This document shows positions 12,501-32,180 of a stretch of DNA of 64,000 nucleotides, piece after piece. Source of the DNA: Zeus faber (Eukaryota > Chordata > Actinopteri > Zeiformes > Zeidae); contig OY482847.1 in assembly GCA_960531495.1 (NCBI GenBank), positions 19,378,066 to 19,442,065 on the forward strand, in the 5' to 3' direction. Below the pieces are notes generated by a model. The model saw only the letters and a program-made list of their open reading frames with translations. It made no database searches and had not been told where the DNA came from. A program made the translations under genes and the position numbers. Position 1 is the first letter of the stretch; each line of letters starts with the position of its first letter.

Positions 12501-13794
12501 TAACTTTGAACACGTGTTCCAATAAATCTATATGTTGTTCGAAGTGCAAGTTGTTGAGTGCATCGAGTGAGAAAATGCTTCCAGTGTTTTGACAACTCTT
12601 GTGGGTCAGAACATCTGCTCTACAGCTGAGTGTCTGCACTGGGTTTTGTTACAGATGGACCCATTTTTCTAGTTGAGTTTATCCACAGTGTTTCAGACAT
12701 GGCGAAGTTGGGAGCGCAGTCAACTTTGTCTTAAGCACTCGAATCACAGGCCCCAATCAAATTTGAGTCTTCCCTTAAAGCGGCTTCTGGGTTTCAGAAT
12801 GTTGAGTGCTTGTTGAAATGTCTGTTCTGTTCCTGTTATATTCTTTCTTTCTCTCTTCTTTTGTTTCTATCGAAGATCAACTTTAAAGATTAATTTGCCT
12901 GCTTTTAAGGGCAACATCTTTGTCCCGCTGTAATTCCATTGCAATGTTGTTTTTTCCCCAGATCGAGATCAGTCGGAGAGTGACTCTGGAAGAGCTGCCC
13001 CCAGTGCTGGTGCTCCACCTCAAGAGGTTTGTGTTTGAAAAGACTGGAGGCTGCCAGAAACTGGTCAAGAACATTGACTACCCTGTTGACCTGGAAATCA
13101 GCAAAGGTATGGACCCCTTCAAGTTGAGTGTATTTAATATTTTCAGTTTATTTTAAGTACGTACTCTTCACTCCATGGCGTACGTACTCGTCACTCCATG
13201 GCTGTCACTTTTGTTAACTAGACCAATTTAGGTCAATTCTGATTTTCATTCTCACGATCAATTTTGTTTTAGACCTCTTGTCCACTGGAGTGAGGAGCAA
13301 AGTTGTGAAAGGCCAAAGAACTTACAGGCTGTTTGCAGGTATGTTTGGAAATCTGCATGGTTACCTTAAGGGCTGACTTAGTATTTATCTTGTGAAATGT
13401 CTCATGATGTATGGTATGAGATATGTGATTCCAAGTCTGATATATACTTAAACTGACCATGTAGTTGAACATGACTGACTTCATATTGTATAATATTTGA
13501 CCTTGGATGTATACCGGGATTTTGCACACCATTTTTGCGATTGTTGCAACCAAAAACGCATAAGAGCTCGTTTTGATTCTCTATTCAATCGCTGTGACCT
13601 CGACAGTTGTCTATCACCACGGAAACAGCGCGACAGGCGGCCATTACACTACGGATGTCTTCCACATTGGTCTAAACGGCTGGCTGCGCATCGACGACCA
13701 GGCAGTGAAGGTCATCAACCAGTACCACGTGGTGAAGCAGACCGCCGAGCGCACCGCCTACTTGCTGTACTACCGCCGGGTGGACCTGCTGTAG
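413..13794 (+). CDS. usp10: Usp10, ubiquitin-specific protease 10 (5' partial, 13 exons)
   Basis: Cysteine protease that removes ubiquitin from substrates (family knowledge: p53, Beclin-1 complex, G3BP-containing 40S particles). Exons: 413-481, 927-972, 2929-4143, 6557-6648, 7543-7652, 8491-8549, 8635-8738, 9130-9229, 9632-9812, 12010-12175, 12962-13106, 13273-13338, 13607-13794. All have AG/GT borders and the phases join to 847 codons including TAG. Residues are numbered from the first in-window codon. The N-terminus carries [10 protein letters not shown], the G3BP-binding site (FGDF in human). A PAM2-like PABP-binding motif ([13 protein letters not shown]) lies at 3018-3056, followed by a K-rich [14 protein letters not shown] patch. 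The rest of the 1215-nt exon is low-complexity Ser/Thr/Pro. The USP domain starts near [17 protein letters not shown]. The catalytic Cys is in NWCYINA (TGC 6634-6636), the His in GGHYTTD (CAT 13642-13644), and the Asp in LRIDDQ (13693-13698). Human USP10 is 798 aa, so this one is somewhat longer, mainly in the disordered exon. The roughly seven-residue first exon is outside the window. Confidence 0.97.
545..588. repeat. (GTGC)n microsatellite in usp10 intron 2
   Basis: About 11 tandem units of GTGC ending in a short GT run. It lies 64 bp after the donor at 482. Open frames through it (Thr-His-Ala-Arg repeats) are artefacts of the repeat. Confidence 0.95.
973..2928 (+). other. usp10 intron 3
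   Basis: Intron between the 46-nt exon and the long disordered exon. It is AT-rich with several T-runs. A 28-bp stretch near 2057 (AAAGGGATGGTTTTATGTTG...) recurs near 4195. No coding potential is supported. Confidence 0.8.
4144..6556 (+). other. usp10 intron 4, with candidate MITE
   Basis: Intron between the disordered exon and the first catalytic exon. At 4192-4222 it repeats the AAAGGGATGGTTTAACGTTG motif seen near 2057. From about 5367 to 6383 is a candidate non-autonomous DNA transposon, listed separately. The acceptor CCCCAG is at 6551-6556. Confidence 0.75.
5367..6383. mobile_element. Candidate hAT-like MITE, about 1 kb
   Basis: The left edge reads GCCGCTTTTATATGTTGATC. The right edge reads ...TATACAGAGTGG...CTGTGTAAAAGGGGC, whose complement (GCCCCTTTTACACAG) resembles the left edge imperfectly. 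Subterminal short repeats (TTTTATACAG, TTTTTACACTG) lie near both edges. The GC-rich, CpG-containing interior contrasts with the AT-rich intron. No convincing target-site duplication was found, so the boundaries and superfamily are guesses. No transposase is encoded. Confidence 0.35.
6745..7160. repeat. Possible degraded interspersed repeat in usp10 intron 5
   Basis: The stretch beginning TTCATTCATTCAACCTTTAT, with ACCATAATCCAAAACAGACA inside, resembles a dispersed repeat tail common in teleost genomes. There is only one copy here, so identity rests on memory of the family rather than on the window. Confidence 0.3.
9813..12009 (+). other. usp10 intron 10 with poly-C acceptor
   Basis: About 2.2 kb, AT-rich, with no coding potential supported. 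The polypyrimidine tract before the AG at 12008-12009 is almost pure C: about 28 nt from 11980, interrupted by a single G. This is unusual next to the T-rich acceptors of the other introns. Confidence 0.8.
13157..13202. repeat. 23-bp tandem duplication in usp10 intron 12
   Basis: Two adjacent 23-bp copies (13157-13179 and 13180-13202) differ at one base. Each opens with the palindrome GTACGTAC. The function is unknown and the duplication is probably neutral. Confidence 0.85.
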
Positions 13795-13868
13795 ATGTCA
13801 CACACACACACGAAAAAATGCCCACGTATACATGTGCATACATAAGAATGGTCACCTTTCTACAGTCA

Positions 13869-13963
13869 CAAAGACACACACCCACACACACACACACACA
13901 CGCGCGCGCACACACACGAAAAAATGCACTCGACGACACTCACAGATGTACATTTTCATATAC

Positions 13964-14014
<51 letters not shown>
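13869..14014. repeat. CA/CATA microsatellites in usp10 3'UTR
   Basis: Two CA-rich tracts separated by about 45 bp. The second starts with CATA units. They lie 75-220 nt after the stop codon, so they would be transcribed as UG/CA-type repeats. Confidence 0.9.
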
Positions 14015-14016
<2 letters not shown>

Positions 14017-14277
14017 AAACTAATGAACAGGAACACTGCCCAACTGCTCTTGCAAGATTTTTTTTCTCTCCCCTACTTGTCCCTGCTTTCCAGAGAACCA
14101 GCTTTTCCTTCACATAGTTCCTTGTCTCCCCCGTTATTTTTATTTTTCTTGACGGTGAGAAGCAAGCTGCATTCAAAGAGTTGAGAGTTCCCAGTGACTG
14201 CTTTCTTTCTCTGTGCACCACTGCTGTTTTTTTTCTTTTTAAATGACTCCGAAAGGAGGGACTGCTTTGGTATGGAT

Positions 14278-14322
14278 CTGGGGAGGGAGGGAGGGAGGGA
14301 GGGAGGGAGGGAGGGAGGGGGG
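14278..14322. repeat. (GGGA)n purine tract
   Basis: About ten GGGA units in the inferred usp10 3'UTR. In RNA such G-rich runs can form quadruplexes. No functional claim is made. Confidence 0.9.
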
Positions 14323-17300
14323 TGGTAGGTTGGGACCTGAGAATCACCTCTTGAGTCCGCTACTTGGCTCAGAAGAGGAACGGTGTATTTACACACAGGA
14401 AGAACTATATCACACCAGGCTGCGGTTGGACGGCTGGGAGTTCTTTTGTCTTGGATAACCTTCCTCTTTTTTTTTTTTTTTTTTTTTTTTTGTTCTTTTT
14501 GTCTTTTTTGGAAAAGGAAATTGCTTAGAATTATCAGAGTTTTGCCTATTAGTGGGGAGAACTGTTGGCCTAATGTATTTTCAGCAGTTTTAACAGCCTG
14601 TTGGAATGTGCCGTAGTGCATTGAGAAAGGCCCAGCACCAGCAAACTACACTGCGTTATCACCAGTCTCTGCTCCCAAGGCAAGATCCTCCTCCGGCCAC
14701 CAACTCCTCTTTCGTCCCCATTTCCTCACTTCTCTGAAGCTTCCGGTCCTTGGTAAGACTCGAACCACCGAAAAGAGGAAACCAAGAGTTAAGGTTCGAG
14801 ATTGAAATGAGAAACCTAACAGATTCCTTGCTCAAGAGGAACTCGTTTCTCCCGTTTAGAATTAGAAGTCTAAAATTCTTCAACGCTCTTTAGAATTTAC
14901 GTCGTTTAAAAAAAAAAAAAAAGATGAATTAAAAATAAAGCTTCTGCGGACAAACTATAACTGATATATAATTAAAGATATGGACATGCAAATGCACATT
15001 ATTGCAGATATTTAAAGAATTAAAAGTTTAAACTGAAAGTCTAACCGGGGTGACTGACATCTTGTTTAGCTCCTGGAGTTTTAGCACTGAACAGAAGGCG
15101 ACCAGGGAAAGACAGATTCCGTTTGTGAAAAACCCGCCCTAGATGACTTAACATTTCCTTATCCCTTTATTCATTTGCCCTTATTTTCCCCGGTTGTAAT
15201 TCTAGCTCCATCTGTGTAGGTGACCTATTAATGTAGTTATGAGCCACATTGCTCCTTTACCCCCCGCTCAGCAGAAACAGGGGGCTGCCTTAGGTTCATT
15301 CTGTATTGTTTTTCCGCTCTGTGTCTGATTCTGATCCCATCAGAGGCAGCATCTGAAGGTCTAATGTCTGTAACGTGTTGGGGAACTCACCTGGCCTCTA
15401 GATTTACTGTTTTGGAGCTCAACTTTATGAATCCAAGACGCAGTTGGATACTGTTGGAAGTGGGATTACACCAGTGTTCAGCTCTAAATAGTCTCCCCAA
15501 AATGTGCACAAAAGTAGCTTATGATGGCTTTTGTACAATACATTGATATTGCATCATCATTGATTGTTTTTTTTTCTTCTACTTTGTCGTTTGTTTTTGA
15601 GTTGCTAGAAATGTTGCTTTTGTCATTGCGCCCCTTACAGATTGAAATATATTTGCATTGGAATTGCTATTTGGAAACAGTTACCTGAGCTAAAGCACAA
15701 AAAAATAATAAAATTTAACACTTTTGCTTGATATTCTTTTCCTTAATACCCATATTTAATATTTTGATCTTTTTGCTAATGAGCCATTTCATTCCATCCG
15801 GTGTCGGACTCAGTATTAACTCTTAGTGAGCTTCTCCACAGGTAAGCCTGTCTGCTCAATGTCCTTGACCATGTGAACTTGTTTCCAAAGAGAAGATCTC
15901 TGCATATTTTCCTCAACCCACAATAACTTTGTTTCTGGGGATTTGTCCCTCTTTGCATTTAGTAAACATTGAAATGAAACGAGGTACAAAACGTTCAATA
16001 GGTATTTCATTGTATTGGGGTGTTCTGGGGTGTAGCCACAAGCAGAAGAGTTGGCGGTCACTTTTACCTCTTCTTGATCGCCGTCATGCATTGTTACAGG
16101 TGTATGAACATATCTTAACAACCCAATAATTAATTTGCTCAAAATAGTGAATAATTTAAGACACCATATCTTTCATTGTATAGTATAACTACAGACTACT
16201 TAAAACAAACTTCCTTCAAAATTTGGTCAGTTCCTTACATAGATTTAAATGTATAGCCTATGTTTAACTTGAATTGGCTTGAATACAAATTTAGCGCTAT
16301 ATGATTTTATTGTGTATTTTAATTTCAAAAAGTTTACCAGATGAACCAAAGGACATAATGACCCTGCTGCTTTCCAATCGTTCATGAGAACTTTTATTTT
16401 GTCCTTCACTCAATCTTGCCAAGACTCTCTATAAAATCTGCATGATTCATTCCATACAGAAAATGTTCTGTTTATGAATATGTGATGGCTTAACTTTGGC
16501 TCAAACATTTTGGATCCAATACTGTCGTTTTTAATGCTCTCACTGATTGACATTGTTGGTTTGCATAGATTCCTTGTCAGATTTCTTAAAACCAGGCGCC
16601 CAAGTATGTTCACTTTCTGTTGTACACAATTTTATCTTGGTCCTATGACTGGTCATGTAACGTGCTGGTAAAATGCTTCGATGATGTTCTGTTCAATGTG
16701 TGCTCCTAACACTGTTGTCTGCCAGAATTTGTTGGGGGTATTGACCTGAAAAACAAAATCATCAGTCAATCTGTCAGTTTATTTCAAACCTCCAGCGTTC
16801 TACTATTTTTATTGTTCAAATAAAAGATTGTGCGAAACGCAGTTTGCTAATGAAGCATAGTCAGACAATTACTTGGCTTTCTTATAATACATCTGCAGTC
16901 TCTACACCTTGAACTGGCCTACGGAACATTGTGCACAATTAACCAAAACAAATGAAATAAAGGAGAAACTGATACTTGACGTCTTTGCTTATTTTTATAA
17001 TTTGCAAGCTTCCGTTTTAAATGTGCATAAATCCCAACATTACTCAAGTATAGCTTCTCCCGCCAGCATACGGTTAGTGTAATATTTCCGAAATGTAACC
17101 CCCCTACCACTTCATTTGGTCTGGTGGATTGCCTTGGTGCCCTGAATGCTGTATTGGACGCAGTGGATAAACTTGTGAGGGTTTCATTCTCAGGAAGCTG
17201 GCCCATTATTGAAGAATCCGCCAAGTCAGGTTTTCTCCCCTGCAGTAATTCTTACCAAACTGCACTTTGGCCATCTGCAGAGATGCAGTGTGGTTTTGCT

Positions 17301-18879
17301 CGCGAACTTGAATACAGTAGAAATGCTCTTGTTAATTTTAAAACACAGTTAAAAGATCATCTTCTTGTGGGCCCACGGCATGGAGGAAATTACAACACTG
17401 GACACCCACTGATAGACCACCTACACTCCGAAGTGCCTTTCTCAACCTCTCACAAATTATATATGTTTATAGTTGCCTGGGCTCCAACCCTTTTTTTTAG
17501 GCTTTGAGTGGTTGGTTCTTACCATGTTGAACATTGTTTTGAGCGGAAACCTGTTATTGGAACGTCTATATTCTAGTGGTTTCAAGCATGGCATGGAGCA
17601 AGTAAATGGCAAACAAATTAGTTTAATTGCCATTCATGTGTTATTGTGCCTCAGCACTATGCTTTTGTGCATCAGGCATTTGCAGAAAAAATGAAAACAA
17701 TTTGGAATTGAGATGGTCATCCAAAATAGTCCTGGAGTTGGCTTGCAACGGTAGCTTTTCTTTTTTTATTTGTGACTGAATCATGTTGTATGAACATAAA
17801 TAGTCTGCTCCCGTATCAACTTAACACAGGCACCATGTTTTCTTATGTTCAGAGCTATTTATTTTGGCCCAAGCAAACTATGCAACTGGAGATGTTCATT
17901 TTGAGCTTGCAGCACCCGGTTCTAAAAGGTGCAAGGAATGAAGCAGAAGGCCGGGCACACTCAAAACACGTCTTTTTTTTTTTTTTTTTTGCTTATGTGG
18001 TTCTTTTAGCTATGCTCGCTGACGAGAATCATTTTATCTTGATGCCCTTGCATGCCAGGCATCTCCCCCTCGTGCCAGTCTGCCATTCAAGATGTTCCCA
18101 GAACCATCAATCAGTCTATCCACGTCTTTCCACAGCTTTATGTGTGAGTTTACCTGCTGCCAGAGTAACCGGGCTGCAGCAGCACATGGTTTTTTTTTGT
18201 TGTTTTTTTTACTAATTTCCTCTTTTTCACCTGCTTTCTTTTATAAGCAGTGTTATACTTCCTCTTCTGTACACGGGGTCTGCACACATTTTCCTCAAAA
18301 CGAATAGAAGGGTAAAAGGGATGTACAATTTATGCAACAACTTTGTTATGCATGTTCCTATTTCATATTTTGGACCAAATAATGCTTTGGTGAATATGAA
18401 GATAAGGTCGAGGAAAAACAACACCTTCATCTGGGCAAACACAATATAACCATCAAATATACACAGACCGGACTTGAAAATGATCATGATAATCATACCA
18501 GTAATTATATGTTTAGTTTATTGGCTAGTTTATTGGCTGTGTAAATACAACCTGAGGTGATTCAACACAAAGGAATGTCTAATCTTCTAAATTACAGGTT
18601 TTCGTTCACTTATCGGTGAGTCTAATGGTATGTGGAATTCACCCCGAAAATGGCTTTTGTCAGGAAATTATTTGGAAAAATATTTCCCAGACTCTCACCT
18701 TTTGCCACTGATCGGCGAGTCAGTGCGTTCGCAACCGCGTCTTTTGACATGGCGTCTGGCTTTAATTGGCCATGGGAATGCTTTCAATTGCATCAAAACT
18801 ACACCCCGTTTACTCATCCCAAATATATGTCCTGGACCTCATGCTCTTTGAAGGATTATTGGGCGTCCATCTATTAGAC

Positions 18880-18962
18880 CATGGGTTCCCAACTTTCCAA
18901 AATCAAACCTGGTTCGCCGCCAGATCTCTGCGGGCTCTTGCACCCCGGGTTAAGAATCACTG
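18880..18962. mobile_element. Short hAT-like MITE remnant
   Basis: 83-bp element with a start like CATGGGTTCCCAAC and an end whose complement is CAGTGATTCTTAAC (9 of 14 matching), the terminal style of hAT elements. It is flanked by near-identical 8-bp repeats, TATTAGAC at 18872-18879 and CATTAGAC at 18963-18970, as expected for hAT target-site duplications. Non-coding. Confidence 0.6.
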
Positions 18963-19227
18963 CATTAGACTGCCCTTTGCAGTCTAACTGTACAGTCACT
19001 CATTTGGGGAACGTTGATATTGGCGCCCACTGACCACAACTGGCTGCTGGTTTATCAAATTCACCACAGCTGCCTTTCGCTTCTTGGATCTGCCCCATCT
19101 GTGCATTCTTGCTGGGGAAACAATGGAAATAACCATACTATAGAGGAACGCGAGGAACGCAAATACATTGAATGGCTATTTCCTAAAAAGTGCCAGGGAA
19201 AAAAAAAACAAAAAACAACATTCTTAT

Positions 19228-19575
19228 GGATGGTGCCTCGACTTACGATTCGTTCTATAAGACCGGTCGTATGTTAAAACAGTCGTATGTCGAAGCAATT
19301 TTTTTCACATATGAATTATGAAATCATGAAGGGTGAAAATAAACAAAATACACAGCACAAACACAGTTAATATGAAAAACAAAATATCGATAAGCCACCA
19401 ACTAAGTGCACGCACGATGTAGGTCGCCCGCTGACTGACTGCTGACTGACTGACTGACTGCTGACTGCTCGTATCTTGGAGCGGTCGGTCGCAAGTCGAT
19501 ACCAATTTTCGCGACTCTCTACTCGTACCTTGGATTAGTCGTAAGCAGACGCACTCGTAAGTCGAGCTACCGCTG
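19228..19575. mobile_element. Mariner-like MITE, copy A
   Basis: About 348 bp. It starts with a GGTGCCTCGACTTACGA-type terminus and ends with its inverted form (TCGTAAGTCGAGCTACCGCTG). The interior is near-identical to copy B at 44077-44440, including GACCGGTCGTATGTTAAAAC, AAATCATGAAGGGTGAAAAT and a CTGACTGACTG tandem run. There is no transposase frame. The termini resemble Tc1/mariner ends of the CAGTGGTACCTCG type. Confidence 0.8.
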
Positions 19576-19850
19576 TCGATCCCGCAGCTCGGTTACTACA
19601 ACGTGTCACATTGCTCAGTGCGTCAGTGTTCTCCATTGGCACTGGGTGCCAAGTGACTTTTCATTATGTTGGTCTGAGTAATAATCACTGTCAGCCGCCC
19701 CAACGCAAATAAAACGGCAAGGCACGTTTATTCTGGGATTTACAGTTTCACATTCTGTGACTTTTCCTTCCAGCGTCACTGGGGCTGCGTGGAGTGCTGC
19801 TGCTGCCAGGAACAGTCTGCTGTGGGAGGCTGCAGAGGGGAGTGGGAGTG

Positions 19851-19935
19851 GGGAGAAGGAGGAACTTTCCTCAGGAAGGGATCTTCCTTCTCCCCCTTCT
19901 CTATATAAGGCTCTGTTGTAGACCAAGTGAGGGCA
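19851..19935 (+). promoter_or_regulatory. Candidate crispld2 TATA promoter
   Basis: A TATATAAG box at 19902-19909 lies in GC-rich sequence upstream of a plausible non-coding first exon with a donor at 20063. A GGAACTTTCC motif at 19861-19870 resembles an NF-kappaB site with one off-consensus base. The transcription start is inferred at about 19930-19937. It is assigned to crispld2 only because it is the next gene on this strand. Confidence 0.45.
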
Positions 19936-20062
19936 TAGATAAGCTCTCCTGCCCTCCGGGAACTCCATCCGAACACCGTCTAACTCCACCTAACACCTGA
20001 ACAGGGGGGGGGGACCTAAGGCTGGAACTTCAAAGCCACTGGATAATAACACGAGACATCGG
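19932..20062 (+). other. Candidate crispld2 non-coding first exon
   Basis: Runs from the inferred start downstream of the TATA box to a good donor (ATCGG|GTAAGA) at 20062/20063. The matching acceptor would be CTCCCCACAG at 21721-21730. This gives a second 5'UTR piece, 21731-21816, directly before the first ATG. No transcript evidence is available. Confidence 0.4.
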
Positions 20063-21730
20063 GTAAGAAAGTTGATGCAGTATTTATGTTGTCGTCTCTT
20101 GATTAATAATCCTGTAGAACTGCCGTGGGAAGGGTGATACCGCATGCAACCCTCTAAAGTGAATCCCTCGCAGGCAATCTTGTTCTGTTTTTGTGAAGTG
20201 TGTTGAGACTCCTCCGGGTGATATTGCACTTTAAATAATACTTGAATAAACTGCCATGCACTTAGAATGAAATGGGCTTTGACTTTAGGACTATTCTGTG
20301 ATTAAAGGCTATATAAAAACATTTGCCTTGACAGTTTTACATGTTTATTCTGCACTACAGAATTGTATATAAAAAATAATTGGGCAAAATCCCTGTGAGT
20401 GTGGCTCATAATAATAATCATAATGTATAATTCTGATTATTATTATTATTATTATACATTTTATTTCTTTAGCACCTTCCATGCACACCATGCAAATCAA
20501 GTGTTTTACATGAAGAGAAGGCAATCAAATAATATTGTTAATAATAATGAAAAAGCCAACAAGTAAAATACATTTAATAATGTATGACTTCAGGACTATA
20601 GTTTGCAGTAGATATGAGTTGGCTTTTTAAGTGAGCTGCATCATTGGGTAAACATAGCTCAGTCCCTCTCCTTCTACCTGATGAGAGCAGAATGCACCGT
20701 CCCTGCCAGAGGAGGACATTAAAGCGTTTGTATATTTAAAGAGTGTCTATCTTCTGTGCCGTCTGTCACTCGGGTACAAAATTCATGAAAGCCCTGAGAA
20801 GGCCCCGGTGAGAGAGAGGTGGTTGAGTTTAAGTGTGAAAAGGGGCAGAGGGAGCAGGGCGTGGCGGCCTCACGGTGCCCAGAGCTGGCACAGCATGTTG
20901 ACTCAGAGCCGGAGCCAGACCTCAGGCTGCCTGCAGCCAGGGAGAGGGAGAGGGGAGAGAGGAGAGAGAAGAAGGATCCTGGGATAGAGACGCCGGTGTG
21001 AGGACTGCTCTGTTTTGTTTTTTTTACCGATATCATGGCTCTCTGTTTCTCTCTCTCTCCTCTGGATTGTCACGGCCTTTCTTCTACGATAACATTTAAT
21101 ATGGACAGTTTCCAAGGCTGTATCTCATCTGTAGTGCTGTCAATTCTGAGTACAATCAATTTTCTATTTAACTTACATTGTTCACCCAAATACACGAAAT
21201 ATGGCAGAAAACAATTACCAACTTTTAATACAAAGATATGTTTTTTTAGGCATGTTCCCTGATCTAATCAGGATATGAATCTCACATTCTGTGAGAAGTG
21301 AATTTTCTGAGTGAGAAGCCATTTTACGATGATCAAATTGGGTAATTGATCCTTACAATGTGCACAATCATTTTGTTATCTACATCATGATGATGGCATT
21401 TCGTAATGGCGAGTGCATCCACACTGGTTTACTGTATTGCCTTCTGATGAATAATACAGTGGTTCCATGCGAGTAAAAATAATTGTCATCATCCACCCAA
21501 ATTCACAAGATTGAGCTGATGAAACAAATGATTGAGACTTGAATGATATGGGGCCGTATATTATGTCTTGGTTACATTTTATGACCCAAAAATGCTCCAA
21601 ACTGTGTGTCCCTGTGGCTTTGCATGTTTGAGCAGGAGCGTACTACATTAGGCCTTGTGTTACAGTCTGCACCCTGCCTTGTTGGCCCACAGAGCAAGCC
21701 AGGGACTCAAAGAATGTTTCCTCCCCACAG
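20063..21730 (+). other. Candidate crispld2 intron 1
   Basis: Contains an ATT run near 20436-20457 and a purine-rich GAGAGG stretch at about 20936-20975. No gene or transposon is recognised in it. Confidence 0.4.
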
Positions 21731-21816
21731 ATCGTGTCTGGAGGAAGCCGAGCCATCCAAAAGATTTCCAGAGTTTACTCGTGTGCACTTACACACATCC
21801 ACGCGGAGGAGCGGAG

Positions 21817-30644
<8,828 letters not shown>

Positions 30645-32180
30645 GTCTCCGAACCTACGAGTCCAAAGACCGGACGTTCCCCCGCCGTTTGCTCTTAAAG
30701 AGCAGGAAGTGCCCGCAGGTTGGAAACCAAGGCAACGTCACTAACACATCTGTCCCTGCGTTTTGAACAGCAGCCATCCACTCGAAGTCACAGTGGACTC
30801 CTCTACTTTTGTTTCCCCCGTAAATCCAGATGCAGATCCCGACATCTTTTTTTTTTTTTTCGAGACTCCTAATGTGAATGCAGAATGTCGTATTATATCA
30901 AGGTCCATTGGACAGCTGGTGCTGAATCGATGTCTTGGTTTAAAATCAGAAATGGTTGTAGATATTATGTTTACATTCATGGTCTTTCCACATTAAACCT
31001 TTGGTCTTCATACACAGGAATGTATACTGATCACACTGTATTTAATCATGTTGTACAGAATGTATTTGATATATATTTTTGTTTTTTTCTTTTTTAATCT
31101 GACTTTCTTACATTAACAGTTTTCTTTGTTGTTCATGTTGTATTTCATAGCCATCTGCTATTCTTTGGTTTTCTACACCGTGCAGATTCAGAATGTGAGT
31201 CTTGATCAAGATCTACATTGTATTTATAATTTTTAGAGTTACACCCATGTTATTGTGTCAGCAACGGGGCTCTGTTGCAGCCTGCAAGGATCAGTGTTTG
31301 GCTAAATTCAATTTATGGGAAATGTAAAAATGTGTCCTCACCTAAGACAAACGAATGTTTTTGTTTTTTTTGTTTTGTTTTTTGTTTTTAAGTTTCATTG
31401 TTTTTGCATGGAGAGTGGACAGTTGTTTGAAACATCCAAATGTGTTATTGTCAGCGGGCTTCAGTTGCGGGTCATGCACAGGAGTGATTTGTGAAATATT
31501 CGGTGTACCTGCAATGTGTTCCATTACACCAGATGTTTTATAAGCCGACGTTATTGGTACAACCATTGTTCATGTTTTTGTCAAAGCATTTTTCACATTT
31601 TTAAATTTTAGTTCCAATCAGAAAAGAAATGGTCCTCTGTATGGTCGTTCTACCAAAAACCGATGCAATATTTTTGTCTGTACCTGCATTTCAAGCAATG
31701 CTATGATGAAGTCACGGTTATTTTGTTGGTTCAGGGGCTTGAAAGGGACAATGATATCAGCATGTGACCCTGTATGATACTGTATTACCATGGACATTTA
31801 CTCAGTCCTGGGTGGGTTTAAGGTGGAATCCTTTTAAGACTAACACGCTGTTTTCAATGTCAACTTCAAGACTTTAGTCCCCCCCCCCCCCCCCCAAAAA
31901 AAAAAAACTTCCTATTGTACCCATAAGCATATTTAATCATTTATTTTGTATGCTACCTCAGTCCCATTGCTATGGTAGTATTTTGTTTTGTCTTGTATGG
32001 GAATTCATATAAAAAAAAAAAAAGATTTGTACAGTTCTGGACATGGTTTGTAAATACTTTCATTTGTTTATTGTAAGATAATTAAAATGAGTGAGTGTGT
32101 TTGTACGGCTTTGATAGAGGTATGAAATAGATTCACTTTTTTTTTGCACAATTTGAAAATAAAGTTAAGTTACACGTCTC
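30645..32180 (+). other. crispld2 3'UTR (extent inferred)
   Basis: AT-rich sequence after the TGA at 30642-30644 with several T-runs and a poly-C/poly-A junction near 31880-31908. A canonical AATAAA at 32158-32163 gives the likely end near 32180. No competing gene is seen. Confidence 0.6.

Larger units (their letters stand above)
13795..15730 (+). other. usp10 3'UTR (extent inferred)
   Basis: Follows the TAG at 13792-13794. It contains CA/CACG repeats at 13869-13919 and 13961-14014, a GGGA run at 14278-14322, a T-run at 14469-14491, and AATAAA signals at 14934-14939 and 15707-15712. Which signal is used cannot be told from sequence. No other gene is seen. Confidence 0.55.
15731..19850. other. 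Intergenic region usp10-crispld2
   Basis: No gene is supported. The longest open frames (for example 17124-17507 and 17772-18215) have no recognisable domain, no splice context and ordinary composition. Two small transposons inside it are listed separately. Confidence 0.75.

Noticed and set aside
13497-14117. 206-aa plus-strand frame through the end of usp10
   Set aside because: Out of frame with the USP exon it overlaps, and it runs into the CA repeat.
17124-18215. Two intergenic frames of 127 and 147 aa between usp10 and crispld2
   Set aside because: No domain, no splice signals consistent with exons, and a T-run (Phe tract) inside the second.
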